Source of the DNA: Parabacteroides distasonis
Lineage (GTDB): Bacteria; Bacteroidota; Bacteroidia; Bacteroidales; Tannerellaceae
Assembly: GCF_004793765.1 (NCBI RefSeq)
Contig: NZ_SRYM01000013.1
Span: forward strand, 30,440-94,439
Reading direction: 5' to 3'
Length of the DNA: 64,000 nucleotides
Both the position numbers and the translations under genes were made by a program. The notes below the pieces were generated by a model, which saw nothing but the letters and a program-made list of their open reading frames with translations, made no database searches and had not been told where the DNA came from. Each line of letters begins with the position of its first letter. The stretch's first letter is position 1. Positions 37,772 to 46,055 of the stretch are shown here, one piece after another.

Positions 37772-38578
37772 ATGAAGGAGCAAAAAGATATTGTCGTTGT
37801 TGATTGGGGCGGTCGGATTCCGACTGACTCCGAGGAGGAATATCTGGCTCATTTGCTCTGCTTGGGCGGAACGTGCCGCTACCGTTTCAACGAACGGGAT
37901 TTCGAGTTGTATGCGGGGGATTTGTCCATTATCCGCAAGCGGAAACTTATCGAAAGGATAGAACCGTCGGATGATTTCCGATGCAAAATCATCTATGTGA
38001 CACCCGGGTTCGTTGAGCTGTGTACGCCGCAAAGCAATTACGGCATGAAAGGACAACTGGCTCTCTTCCTCAATCCCGTCATGCGGCTCTCGCCCGAACA
38101 GCAGATTGTCTGCCGACGCGATTTCGACCTGCTCGAACAACGCATCACCGATACGGAACATCGTTTCTACCGCGAGACGCTCATCAACGCCATGCAGGCC
38201 GCCATCCTCGACTTCTTTGATTTTCATGCCCGCATCTACGGTGAAAGCGACATTTCCACACAGAACGCTTCCATCATGAATCGTTTTCTGAAAATGCTGG
38301 AAGAAGGTTCATACCGTGAACATCGGGAAGTGTCCTATTATGCCGACTGTTTGTGCGTCACGTCGAAATATCTGTCGGAGGTGTCGAAAAAGGTCAGCGG
38401 ATATGCCGCAAACTATTGGATCAACCGTTACACGATTCTCGATATTTCGCGGCTGCTGCGCGACAAGTCGCTGACGTTCGTCCAGATTTCCGATATGTTC
38501 GGATTCTCATCGCCTGCTTACTTTAGCCGTTACGTGCAGCAGAACCTCGGGCTTAATCCGACGGATTACCGGAAATAG
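37772..38578 (+). CDS. AraC-family transcriptional regulator
   Basis: A 268-aa regulator. An N-terminal cupin-like sensing domain (HLLCLGGTCRYRFNERDFEL) precedes the two-helix-turn-helix AraC domain at the C-terminus (ADCLCVTSKYLSEVSKKVSG and FVQISDMFGFSSPAYFSRYV, ending NLGLNPTDYRK). It probably controls the adjacent reductase genes; no ligand can be named. It has its own promoter and is convergent with the acetyltransferase gene. Confidence 0.9.
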   Translation: MKEQKDIVVVDWGGRIPTDSEEEYLAHLLCLGGTCRYRFNERDFELYAGDLSIIRKRKLIERIEPSDDFRCKIIYVTPGFVELCTPQSNYGMKGQLALFLNPVMRLSPEQQIVCRRDFDLLEQRITDTEHRFYRETLINAMQAAILDFFDFHARIYGESDISTQNASIMNRFLKMLEEGSYREHREVSYYADCLCVTSKYLSEVSKKVSGYAANYWINRYTILDISRLLRDKSLTFVQISDMFGFSSPAYFSRYVQQNLGLNPTDYRK

Positions 38579-38591
38579 CATCTTTTTCGGG

Positions 38592-39131
38592 TTATTTATC
38601 GGAAAGCCGCCTGATGATTTTTGCAGGATTTCCTCCGACAACCGTATTGGGTTCTACATTTTTGGTCACCACCGCTCCGGCGGCGACAACTGCATTTTCC
38701 CCTACGGTGACACCGGGCAGAATCGTTGCTCCGGCACCGATCCAGCAGTTCCGTTTCAAATGAACCGGTTTGCAGGTCAATACCTGATGGTCGTATAAAT
38801 CGTGATTGTTGGAAATAAGCTGGGCATTGGCGGCGACCATCACATCGTCATCGATTGTAATTCCTCCTGCCGCCATGAAGAGGGAGTTGTTCATGATTAC
38901 CACATTCCTGCCGATTTTCACCTTATTGCCGCGCACTACGTTTACAGGAGGCATTATCCGACTATTTTCACCGATATTACCTAAGAACAGCTCATTTATT
39001 AACTTGTCATATTCTTCGGTATAAGGCATAGTATGGTTTATCCTGAAACATAATTGCGCGCAGCGAATCCCTTCTGCCGGATTCGCCTCTTCGGGTTTGC
39101 GCATATCTATTCTAAGTTCTTCCATATCCAT
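38592..39131 (-). CDS. Sugar O-acetyltransferase, hexapeptide-repeat family
   Basis: A 179-aa acetyl-CoA-dependent enzyme with an N-terminal helical cap and a left-handed beta helix made of hexapeptide repeats (VKIGRNVVIMNNSLF; ITIDDDVMVAANAQLI; NCWIGAGATILPGVTVGENA; AVVTKNVEPNTVVGGNPAKII). It is related to maltose and galactoside acetyltransferases. The active-site His lies in ISNNHDLYDH. It is 9 nt downstream of the AraC-type gene on the same strand, so the two are probably cotranscribed. Confidence 0.88.
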   Translation of the reverse strand: MDMEELRIDMRKPEEANPAEGIRCAQLCFRINHTMPYTEEYDKLINELFLGNIGENSRIMPPVNVVRGNKVKIGRNVVIMNNSLFMAAGGITIDDDVMVAANAQLISNNHDLYDHQVLTCKPVHLKRNCWIGAGATILPGVTVGENAVVAAGAVVTKNVEPNTVVGGNPAKIIRRLSDK

Positions 39132-39140
39132 CCGGTTGAA

Positions 39141-40049
39141 TTATGCCGTTAATCCTTGCTGTCTGTAATCGTTTGGGGGCATGCCTGTCACCTTCTTGAA
39201 CAACCGCGTGAAATGTTGCGGATATTGGAATCCGAGTTCATAGGCGATTTCAGAAATCGAGCGTTCCGGATTCAATACCATTTCCTTTGCCAGACCTATC
39301 AGTTTGAGCTGTATATGCTCCTGTGCGGTCTTGCCTGTCTCTTTCTTTATCAGGTCGCCGAAATAATTGGATGAGAGGCACAATTCCGATGCGCACCATT
39401 TCACTGTCGGTAATCCTTCTGCTTTTGCCCTGTTACTTTCGAAGTAGTTATCGAGCAAAGCCTCAAATCGGGTCAGAATGTCAGTATTTGCATTTTCTTG
39501 CGTAATGAACTGTCGCTCATAAAAACGCAGGCAATAATCCAGTAGCAATTCAATATTTGTCGCTATGAGCCGTTTGCTCAATCGGTCAATGGCGTGTTCC
39601 AGTTCATGGCTGATTTTATTGAGACAGTCCACGAATATTCCACGTTCTTCCAACGAAAGGTGTAACGCTTCGTTTACTTCATACGAAAAATAGGTGTACT
39701 CCTTGATATGGCCGCCCAAAGATGTGCCGTGTATGAGATCCGGATGGAAACATAATGCCCATCCTTTGGGCTGGAATGTCTCGCCATTGTCTTCGATGCC
39801 TATGACTTGTCCCGGAGCGAGGCATACCACTGTTCCTTCCTGATAGTCGTAATACTGCCGGCCGTATATCAAGTCACCGCATTTTACCTCTTTCAGATAA
39901 ACTGTATAAAAGCTGAATGTATGGCGCATGTGGCGTATCGGTTTAGCCTTCGACAAATCAACAACACTGACAAGAGGATGCAAGGTCCCTACACCAAGCA
40001 TGTCGTTGTATTCGGAAATAGTCTCTATATTCAATAAATTCTTGTTCAT
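39141..40049 (-). CDS. AraC-family transcriptional regulator
   Basis: A 302-aa regulator with an N-terminal cupin sensing domain (QEGTVVCLAPGQVIGIEDNG) and a C-terminal AraC DNA-binding domain (CASELCLSSNYFGDLIKKET; SISEIAYELGFQYPQHFTRLF with KVTGMPPNDYRQ). Divergently transcribed from the flavodoxin gene, with four AATCyGTAAT sites in two 21-bp-spaced pairs between them. It likely activates flavodoxin and the following oxidoreductase and controls itself. Its own -7 box is TACTTTTG (complement of 40078-40085). Confidence 0.9.
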   Translation of the reverse strand: MNKNLLNIETISEYNDMLGVGTLHPLVSVVDLSKAKPIRHMRHTFSFYTVYLKEVKCGDLIYGRQYYDYQEGTVVCLAPGQVIGIEDNGETFQPKGWALCFHPDLIHGTSLGGHIKEYTYFSYEVNEALHLSLEERGIFVDCLNKISHELEHAIDRLSKRLIATNIELLLDYCLRFYERQFITQENANTDILTRFEALLDNYFESNRAKAEGLPTVKWCASELCLSSNYFGDLIKKETGKTAQEHIQLKLIGLAKEMVLNPERSISEIAYELGFQYPQHFTRLFKKVTGMPPNDYRQQGLTA

Positions 40050-40122
40050 ATATATTATGTTCGTTCATAATAGAAAGCAAAAGTAATGTTTTTCCAATGC
40101 CCGGATACATACTTATCGGCAA

Positions 40123-40236
40123 AATCCGTAATTCCGGTTATAAAATCCGTAATCCGTATAATCCCGGAAGATGTTTTGGTAACATCTTGATTCAAAGTGA
40201 GGAACAATCTGTAATTTCGGTAGGCCAATCCGTAAT
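40123..40236. promoter_or_regulatory. Two pairs of AraC-type direct-repeat operators
   Basis: AATCCGTAAT occurs at 40123-40132, 40144-40153 and 40227-40236, and AATCTGTAAT at 40206-40215. Within each pair the copies are exactly 21 bp apart, the spacing AraC-family proteins use to bind one DNA face with two helix-turn-helix units. One pair flanks each divergent promoter. Confidence 0.75.
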
Positions 40237-40266
40237 TTGTTTAAGCCCTGACCCGATACAACCGGC

Positions 40267-40274
40267 TATCTTTG
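40267..40274 (+). promoter_or_regulatory. -7 box of the flavodoxin gene
   Basis: TATCTTTG fits TAnnTTTG and lies 31 bp beyond the last AraC half-site. Confidence 0.65.
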
Positions 40275-40313
40275 CCATTGAGAACAATAAAAACTGATAA
40301 TAACGAATAAGGT

Positions 40314-40925
40314 ATGAAAAAGATTCAGATAATTTTAACTGCATTGTGCGCATGTGGAATTTTTTCGTTCGCACAAAACGCTGTATCACAAGATTACACA
40401 ATGAAAAACAAGAACGTACTGGTAGCATATTTCTCCCGGACCGGAGAGAACTACAATGTGGGCAAAATCAGCAAAGGTAACACGCATATCATAGCCGAGA
40501 TGATTGCAGAAGAAACCGGCGGCAAATTGTTTCAGATAGAACCGGTGAATCCTTATCCGGATGAATACAATGCTTGCGTGGATATTGCTAAAACGGAAAA
40601 GGAGAACAAGTCCCGTCCTGTAATCAAAGGAGATATTGCTGTGGAGAAGTATGACGTGATTTATATTGGCTATCCCAATTGGTGGGGAGACATGCCGATG
40701 CCGGTCTACACCTTCATCGAGAAGCATGATTGGCAGGGAAAGACGGTTATCCCGTTTTGCACCCACGAAGGCAGCGGCTTGTCGGATACGGAAAACAAAA
40801 TAAAAAAGGCATGTGATGGCGCTACTGTGCTGAATGGTCTGGCAATACGCGGAACTACAGCCCAAAAATCGCAGGAACAAGCACGGAAAACAACAAAAGG
40901 CTGGCAGGCAAATCATTCAAGATAA
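40314..40925 (+). CDS. Flavodoxin-like protein with N-terminal export signal
   Basis: A 203-aa protein. Residues 1-28 look like a signal peptide (IQIILTALCACGIFSFAQ), followed by MKNKNVLVAYFSRTGENYN, the FMN phosphate loop of flavodoxin_4 proteins. The 50s and 90s loops are visible (YIGYPNWWGDMPMP; PFCTHEGSGLSD). An internal Met at 40401 would give a cytoplasmic 174-aa form; the upstream promoter and continuous frame favour the exported form. It is an electron carrier or quinone/aldehyde reductase partner; the oxidoreductase gene 24 nt later probably belongs to the same unit. Confidence 0.88.
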   Translation: MKKIQIILTALCACGIFSFAQNAVSQDYTMKNKNVLVAYFSRTGENYNVGKISKGNTHIIAEMIAEETGGKLFQIEPVNPYPDEYNACVDIAKTEKENKSRPVIKGDIAVEKYDVIYIGYPNWWGDMPMPVYTFIEKHDWQGKTVIPFCTHEGSGLSDTENKIKKACDGATVLNGLAIRGTTAQKSQEQARKTTKGWQANHSR

Positions 40926-40949
40926 ATAACAGTTGAAAAGATAAAAGAC

Positions 40950-41438
40950 ATGAAAAATGTAATGATATTGACCGGAGCCGGTCAGATTGGTATGGCCATC
41001 GCCCGCCGGATGGGTTATGGCATGAAGATCGTCATCGGCGACAAGAACAAGGCAAATGCAGACGCGATTTCCAAAACAATTAACGAGGCAGGCTTCGACA
41101 CCGTCCCCGTGGAAATGAACTTGTCCTCCCGGTCTTCCATCCTGAATCTGATTGCCGAGGCACAGAAGTACGGGGAGATTTCGATGTTGGTAAATGCCGC
41201 CGGCGTATCACCCAGTCAAGCACCCGTAGAAACCATTTTGAAAGTGGATCTATACGGTACGGCCGTGCTGCTTGAAGAGGTAGGTCGGGTGATTGCCCCC
41301 GGTGGCACGGGCGTGACGATTTCGAGCCAGCGTGAGCATCCAGCCCTAATGTTTATGCAGACTTATACCGTTTACAAAGGGATATTCAGTAAAGTAAATG
41401 TTCCTCTTTCTAAAAAATCAAGAGAAAAGCTCACGTAA
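40950..41438 (+). pseudogene. Short-chain dehydrogenase cut at its 3' end by an insertion sequence
   Basis: The N-terminal Rossmann fold is intact: ILTGAGQIGMAIARRMG (NAD loop), IGDKNKANADA and VNAAGVSPSQ. After ISSQ, about residue 130, the frame no longer follows the family, and it stops at 41438 inside insertion-sequence DNA. The catalytic Ser/Tyr/Lys half (about 130 residues) is missing. The gene lies 24 nt after the flavodoxin gene, so the island redox operon has lost this activity. Confidence 0.78.
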
Positions 41439-41463
41439 AGCAAAGCTTTTCTCTTGATTTTTT
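41412..41463. terminator. 20-bp perfect hairpin at the insertion-sequence edge
   Basis: The arms 41412-41431 and 41444-41463 pair without mismatch around a 12-nt loop, with A and T ends. It would stop transcription entering or leaving the element. Confidence 0.8.
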
Positions 41464-41592
41464 CGTTCAACTCTCCCAGTCTTCTATCTTTTTTGTAGAA
41501 TATTGTTTACATATTCTTGTTTTTTCCTTCCCAACCATGCATTATGTATATGTCTTTTTCAGGGGAAGTTAAAACCTCTCCTTTTTTTCCTC

Positions 41593-42955
41593 TTATTTTG
41601 GTCCGATTATGCTGCCGTTCTTTTTTTCTTTTCGACCTTTTCTATCATACATACCGCATTGGCTGTATGTATCCCAAAGAAAATCCAAAGTACTTCCGTT
41701 TTCCTGTTTCTAGCTTTTATCCTGGCCAGTGAGTAATGTTGTTTCTGCGTTCCAAAACTTCCTTCCAGGCGGGTAGCTCTTTCACGGCTGAGTTCCGACC
41801 GTAAGATTCTCCGAAGCGGCTCATCTTTGGCAGCTCTGCCCTTACGCTTAAAGGAAGTACTTATATGATATTTTGTACAAAATTTCCGGTTGGCATTATT
41901 GGCATAGATTGAATCCGCCGCAAGCGCCTTAACCCTAACCCCGGTCAGTTGTCAGTGCAGATGAATACAGTCTTTCAAACGTACTCCTTCGTTAAAAGCC
42001 TTAAAGGAGATATGTTCTATAAAGGAGATTCCGTCTATCTGTATATTGTTGACTTTGGCTCCGAATTCAACGGATTTGGTTTCCTTGCCTCTGATAATGG
42101 GGCGAAGGTAATGCCGATCGATACTCACGATACGGTTGGACACTTTTTTGCCTGCAAATAAATTCTTCCCTTGCTCAAGGACTGTCTGTATGACCGAGAA
42201 ACGTCTTTGGTAATCAGAGGATAGTGTAAGCCTGTTCCTATAGGATGAATGAAGCTGCTCCAGCTGGTCAAGTAACTTTTCCAATAACTGAAGTAACCTT
42301 CGTGTAATCATACGAGTCTGTGATTTCTTGCGTTTACGCAGTTTGCTATAAGCAAGATAGGCACGGCGTACATCAAGATACTTGTTACGGGGACGTTGTA
42401 TGTGCAAGGTCTGCACAGATGACGATGAAGCCATACAATACCTTCCCATAAGAGTTTGGTATCAGTAGGAAAACGCAGATGACTTTCATAACAGGTGGCA
42501 TCGGTCATACAGACATGAAGGTTCTCAAGATAAGGTTTCCAATGCTCGGCAAGAATGAGCTGGAGGGACTCAACGTCAAGGCGATTCGCTAGTTCCTGAC
42601 GAATTGCACTAACGATTTTAGGATTGGTTAGTGGATGAAGCGGATCAATCTGAACACCACAAAATAACTGGTAATGAATATTACCGTTTAAATGCTCAAT
42701 CAGTTGTGCATCGGAAAAGTTGGTATAGGACTTCAAGACCATCAAGGCTATTTTACCTTCGGGAGAAAAATAACTTTTACGCCCCAAAGGAGAGGACTTC
42801 AAATGCATTTGTCGGGCCAGTTCCGAGAAAGGGAACAGAGCATGGAGGCGACCTAATTCACTCGTTGCAAAACTTTGACGATATTTTTTTAGCATATCGA
42901 ACTCAGTAAAACCTAAACGAGGTTCGATTTCTGAGATTTTTTGTATCTTTACCAT
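41593..42955 (-). pseudogene. Transposase, broken by frameshifts and stop
   Basis: Reading right to left: N-terminal DUF772-type domain (LHALFPFSELARQMHL; GKIALMVLKSYTNFSDAQLI), frameshift near 42450, the middle part (RNKYLDVRRAYLAYSKLRKR; IVSIDRHYLRPIIRGKE), a TGA near 41952, then the C-terminal DDE part (KALAADSIYANNANRKFC; EGSFGTQKQHYSLARIKARN) ending near 41593. About 450 codons in total. The catalytic motif segments survive but in three frames, so the element cannot move by itself. Confidence 0.82.
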
Positions 42956-42961
42956 GTGTTT

Positions 42962-43794
42962 TTATTTTAAGCTTGATGCATCATAGGGACAATGATCTTT
43001 AGGATGCCTCATAAGAGGACCTGGTCCCCATTTAGAGATGAGTATATTGGGAGTAGATGTTGTTACTGCAGAATGATTGTCACTGAGATAGGATACTTTG
43101 GTTGCGGCTCCTGTCGTTGATATATAGCTGCTATCTAACCAGCATACGTTTGTCGGATTAGTAACCTGTCCCATCCAAACAGCCGATCCTCCTTCTGTCA
43201 TATGCTAAGCGTATGCATGGCAGTTGTAAGTGGTGGTTGAGCCGCTTATTAGTGTCGCTTGAGAATATCTCGTTGTCCAATACTCATCAGTACTCGCTTT
43301 TTGTGAAGCAGACATTTCTTCACTACGGTAATAAGTGTCACTAATGAGTGTTCCATTGGGTGTATAGATTGTGGCGGCTGCTCCCCAAGCTTTTGTCTTA
43401 CATTGAGATTCGGCCAAATCGCATCTAAGTTCTCTATTGTTAACCATTCTGTCGGGATGTCCACAATTTGTTCTCCGGATAAAGTATAGAATAAAAAACT
43501 GCATGTTGCACAGGAGTTTATTCCATCTTGAACGAGAATGAGTTCTTTCCCCTCTTTTTCCAAAGTATAGACCCAAGGGTATGGATAGTCTGCTCCCTTA
43601 ACATGGGAATGTGCGACAGAATCTACAACATTCACCAGCCATTTAGGATATGTTATCTTTCCGTCTTTAATGACAATTTCTGAGCTGGATGCCAAGATCT
43701 CGTTGTCTCCTCCTTGTATGTTATCAAGGTCATTGTCACATGCGTTTAGTAGGAACGCTAGTATGATTGTGAAATAATATATCGCTTTTTTCAT
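42962..43794 (-). pseudogene. Lipoprotein with NCHxYAW cysteine-hydrolase motif, frameshifted and stopped
   Basis: It starts MKKAIYYFTIILAFLLNAC (lipobox LLNAC). The frame continues to ENLDAIW, then shifts near 43425 to DLAESQCKTKAWGAAATIYT. It reaches TTYNCHAYA followed by TAG (43204-43206) where Trp is expected, and resumes HMTEGGSAVWMGQ up to LSDNHSAVTT and KDHCPY. Cys in NCHxYAW and His in DNHSAV resemble the catalytic pair of NlpC/P60-like amidases. At least one frameshift and one nonsense change make it a pseudogene. Its first 4 nt overlap the end of the upstream gene. Confidence 0.75.
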
Positions 43795-44519
43795 GTTCTC
43801 AATTTATTAATGGTTACAATGTATTGTTTTAATAACTCTTCGATTACATTACTGCCCGTGAGCTTTTCATCGGTGGTGAATTGCTTAAATTCGGGTGTAA
43901 TGGACTCATTGTCTATTCGTTCTAGACTTCGGCCTAGAAGATGGACTATGGCTTTTAGGCCGTATTGACCATAAATGTCCGGATTGTTTTGTTTGTAAAG
44001 GAGTCTCTTTACGGCTTCGGATGAGATCTCTTGCTGTAAAAGATTATCTGTATTAGACAATATCGCCTCATTAGACAGAAGAGCCTCGATTACCATTTGC
44101 CGACTAATTTCGTTACCTATTTCTATGGAAGTCAACACTCCTGATTTCAGTAATTCTAGTTTTTTCATCTTCTCAAACAGCAAAGAAGCATTGTCTTTCC
44201 TTTTGAATAACTCTTGTAATCCGTTAAAACGTGCGGAAACCTTGTTAATGCCTTCCTGTATTCCATTGTAAGCGAATATGTCGCCTAATAATGGGTAAGC
44301 AAGGCAAAGTTCTATAAGCTCTTCTGTTGATACCGTTTTTAATATCTCTGCCGGAATTTGGCAGGCTTTCAGCATATCCTCATGTGTGGATAATGCTTGC
44401 CAAGCCTCCGTTCCTGGTTTTATGGGGTAATCCCAACTTTTTATTGATTGTGCGTTCATATCTATCGATATAAACACGAGGAGGAAAATGCTCCAAACGA
44501 AAGTTACTGTTTTTTTCAT
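43791..44519 (-). CDS. Exported all-helical protein, family unknown
   Basis: A 242-aa protein with signal peptide VTFVWSIFLLVFISIDMNAQ. The mature part is helical and polar (KPGTEAWQALSTHEDMLKAC; STEELIELCLAYPLLGDIFA; SSEAVKRLLYKQNNPDIYGQ). The stop overlaps the start of the NCHxYAW lipoprotein gene by 4 nt, so the two were made together, perhaps as partner, inhibitor or chaperone of the hydrolase. The partner is now broken. I recognise no named family. Confidence 0.72.
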   Translation of the reverse strand: MKKTVTFVWSIFLLVFISIDMNAQSIKSWDYPIKPGTEAWQALSTHEDMLKACQIPAEILKTVSTEELIELCLAYPLLGDIFAYNGIQEGINKVSARFNGLQELFKRKDNASLLFEKMKKLELLKSGVLTSIEIGNEISRQMVIEALLSNEAILSNTDNLLQQEISSEAVKRLLYKQNNPDIYGQYGLKAIVHLLGRSLERIDNESITPEFKQFTTDEKLTGSNVIEELLKQYIVTINKLRT

Positions 44520-44681
44520 CTCTCTTTAGAATTTAGGGTAAATAATATAAGATTGGTATTCCTTGATTATGGATTTTCCCAAAAATAGTCCTTTTTGTAA
44601 AGATAATCAAGTATTTATATGTTAATTATGATTGAATATCTGTCAATTCTCATTGCTGATGTCTTTGTTTTCGTACAAAAG

Positions 44682-44706
44682 CGGACACAGTGTTCGATAT
44701 CGGACA
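44682..44706. promoter_or_regulatory. Activator site (UAS 1) upstream of the adaptor gene
   Basis: Half-sites CGGACA-N3-TGTTCG-N4-CGGACA. The palindromic 16-mer TGTTCGATATCGGACA is at 44691-44706, centred 52.5 bp before TGGCACG at 44751. Confidence 0.8.
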
Positions 44707-44750
44707 TCTCTTTTGTTTTATTTCTTCAATAAATCAATCACTTACGTTTT

Positions 44751-44766
44751 TGGCACGGGGTTTGCT
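44751..44766 (+). promoter_or_regulatory. Sigma54 promoter 1
   Basis: TGGCACG-GGGT-TTGCT is a full match to the -24/-12 consensus. Expected start near 44777, 23 nt before the adaptor ATG. Confidence 0.9.
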
Positions 44767-44799
44767 CTTTGGAGGGTGGAAAATAAAAACAAACGAAAT

Positions 44800-46044
44800 A
44801 TGGACAGAGAGATATCAAAAGAGGTTCGGCAGAAGGAGCAGCGTAAACAGTTTATAAAGCTGGGGGCGGGGATTGGTATTGCCGTTGTCTTGATTGGCGG
44901 GGTGATCGGTTTTATGCAAACCAGCCTGCAACGGAAGGACTTGGTTTTTTCAACGGTAGATAAAGGAGTGATCGAGGTTTCCGTTAGCGCATCCGGCAAG
45001 GTGGTACCTGCTTTCGAGGAAATCATCAACTCACCGATCAACTCCCGTATCGTCGAGATTTATAAAAAGGGAGGCGATTCCGTGGACGTAGGTACTCCGA
45101 TCTTGAAACTGGACTTGCTAAGCGCCGAGACGGATTATAAGAAACAATTGGACGAGGAGCAAATGAAACGCCTCCAATTGGATCAACTCCGTATCCAAAA
45201 CCGCAATAAGCTTTCCGAGATGGAGATGCAATTGAAAGTCTCTCGCATGGAACTGAACCGAAAGGAAGTGGAGTTGCGCAACGAGCGTTATCTGGATAGC
45301 CTAGGCGCCGGAACGACCGATAAGGTCCGTCAAGTGGAACTGGACTATAACGTTAGTGTCTTGAAACTGAAAGAGGATGAGCAAAAATATGAGAACGAGA
45401 AATCCTTGACGGATGCCGATTATAAAGTGAAAGAACTCGACCTGAACATATTCCGAAAGAGCCTAGCTGAGACTAAGCGTACCTTGGAAGACGCCCAGAT
45501 ACGCTCTCCCCGCAAGGCGATCCTGACCTACGTGAACAACGAGGTAGGTGCCCAAGTCTCTCAAGGCAGTCGTGTCGCTATCGTCTCCGACTTGTCCCAT
45601 TTCAAGATAGAGGGGGAGATCGCCGATACCTATGGTGACCGGATCGCCGCCGGTAGCAAGGCCGTTGTAAAAATCGGTAACGATAAACTGGATGGGGTGG
45701 TGAGCGATGTTACCCCCTTATCGAAGAACGGCGTGATCTCCTTCACGGTACAGTTGGAGGAGGATAATCATCGTCGTTTGCGCTCCGGTTTGAAGACTGA
45801 TGTATACGTGATGAACGCCGTGAAGGATGACGTGATGCGCATCCACAATGCCTCGTTTTATGTGGGCAAGGGCGAATATGAGCTGTTTGTGGTGAATGGC
45901 GACCAACTCATCAAGCGCAAGGTGCGGTTGGGCGACAGCAACTTTGAGTACGTGGAGGTAGTGAGCGGCCTGGAGCCGGGCGATGAGGTGGTGATCTCGG
46001 ACATGGCGAGTTTTAAGGAGAAGAATAAGTTGAAATTGAGATAA
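44800..46044 (+). CDS. HlyD/MacA-type periplasmic adaptor (membrane fusion protein)
   Basis: A 414-aa protein with one N-terminal membrane anchor (GAGIGIAVVLIGGVIGFMQ), a split lipoyl domain (VSVSASGKVVPAFEE; RSPRKAILTYVNNEVGAQVS), a long coiled-coil hairpin (about residues 115-235) and a beta barrel plus membrane-proximal domain. It bridges an inner-membrane ABC transporter and a TolC-type outer-membrane channel. The start at 44800 lies after the sigma54 promoter; the longer frame would begin upstream of it. It is followed 11 nt later by the first permease gene. Confidence 0.92.
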   Translation: MDREISKEVRQKEQRKQFIKLGAGIGIAVVLIGGVIGFMQTSLQRKDLVFSTVDKGVIEVSVSASGKVVPAFEEIINSPINSRIVEIYKKGGDSVDVGTPILKLDLLSAETDYKKQLDEEQMKRLQLDQLRIQNRNKLSEMEMQLKVSRMELNRKEVELRNERYLDSLGAGTTDKVRQVELDYNVSVLKLKEDEQKYENEKSLTDADYKVKELDLNIFRKSLAETKRTLEDAQIRSPRKAILTYVNNEVGAQVSQGSRVAIVSDLSHFKIEGEIADTYGDRIAAGSKAVVKIGNDKLDGVVSDVTPLSKNGVISFTVQLEEDNHRRLRSGLKTDVYVMNAVKDDVMRIHNASFYVGKGEYELFVVNGDQLIKRKVRLGDSNFEYVEVVSGLEPGDEVVISDMASFKEKNKLKLR

Positions 46045-46055
46045 GGCTTGGCGAT

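Larger units (their letters stand above)
41379..42961 (-). mobile_element. Insertion sequence remnant, IS5/IS1182-type DDE
   Basis: It includes the broken transposase gene and a 20-bp perfect hairpin near its left edge, and it interrupts the dehydrogenase gene. The left limit is set at the 15-mer GGGATATTCAGTAAA, which also occurs at 7716. The right limit is only approximate, because I found no matching terminal repeat or target duplication. Confidence 0.6.

Noticed and set aside
41503..41736. Plus-strand frames in the insertion sequence
   Set aside because: They are antisense to the readable C-terminal part of the transposase.
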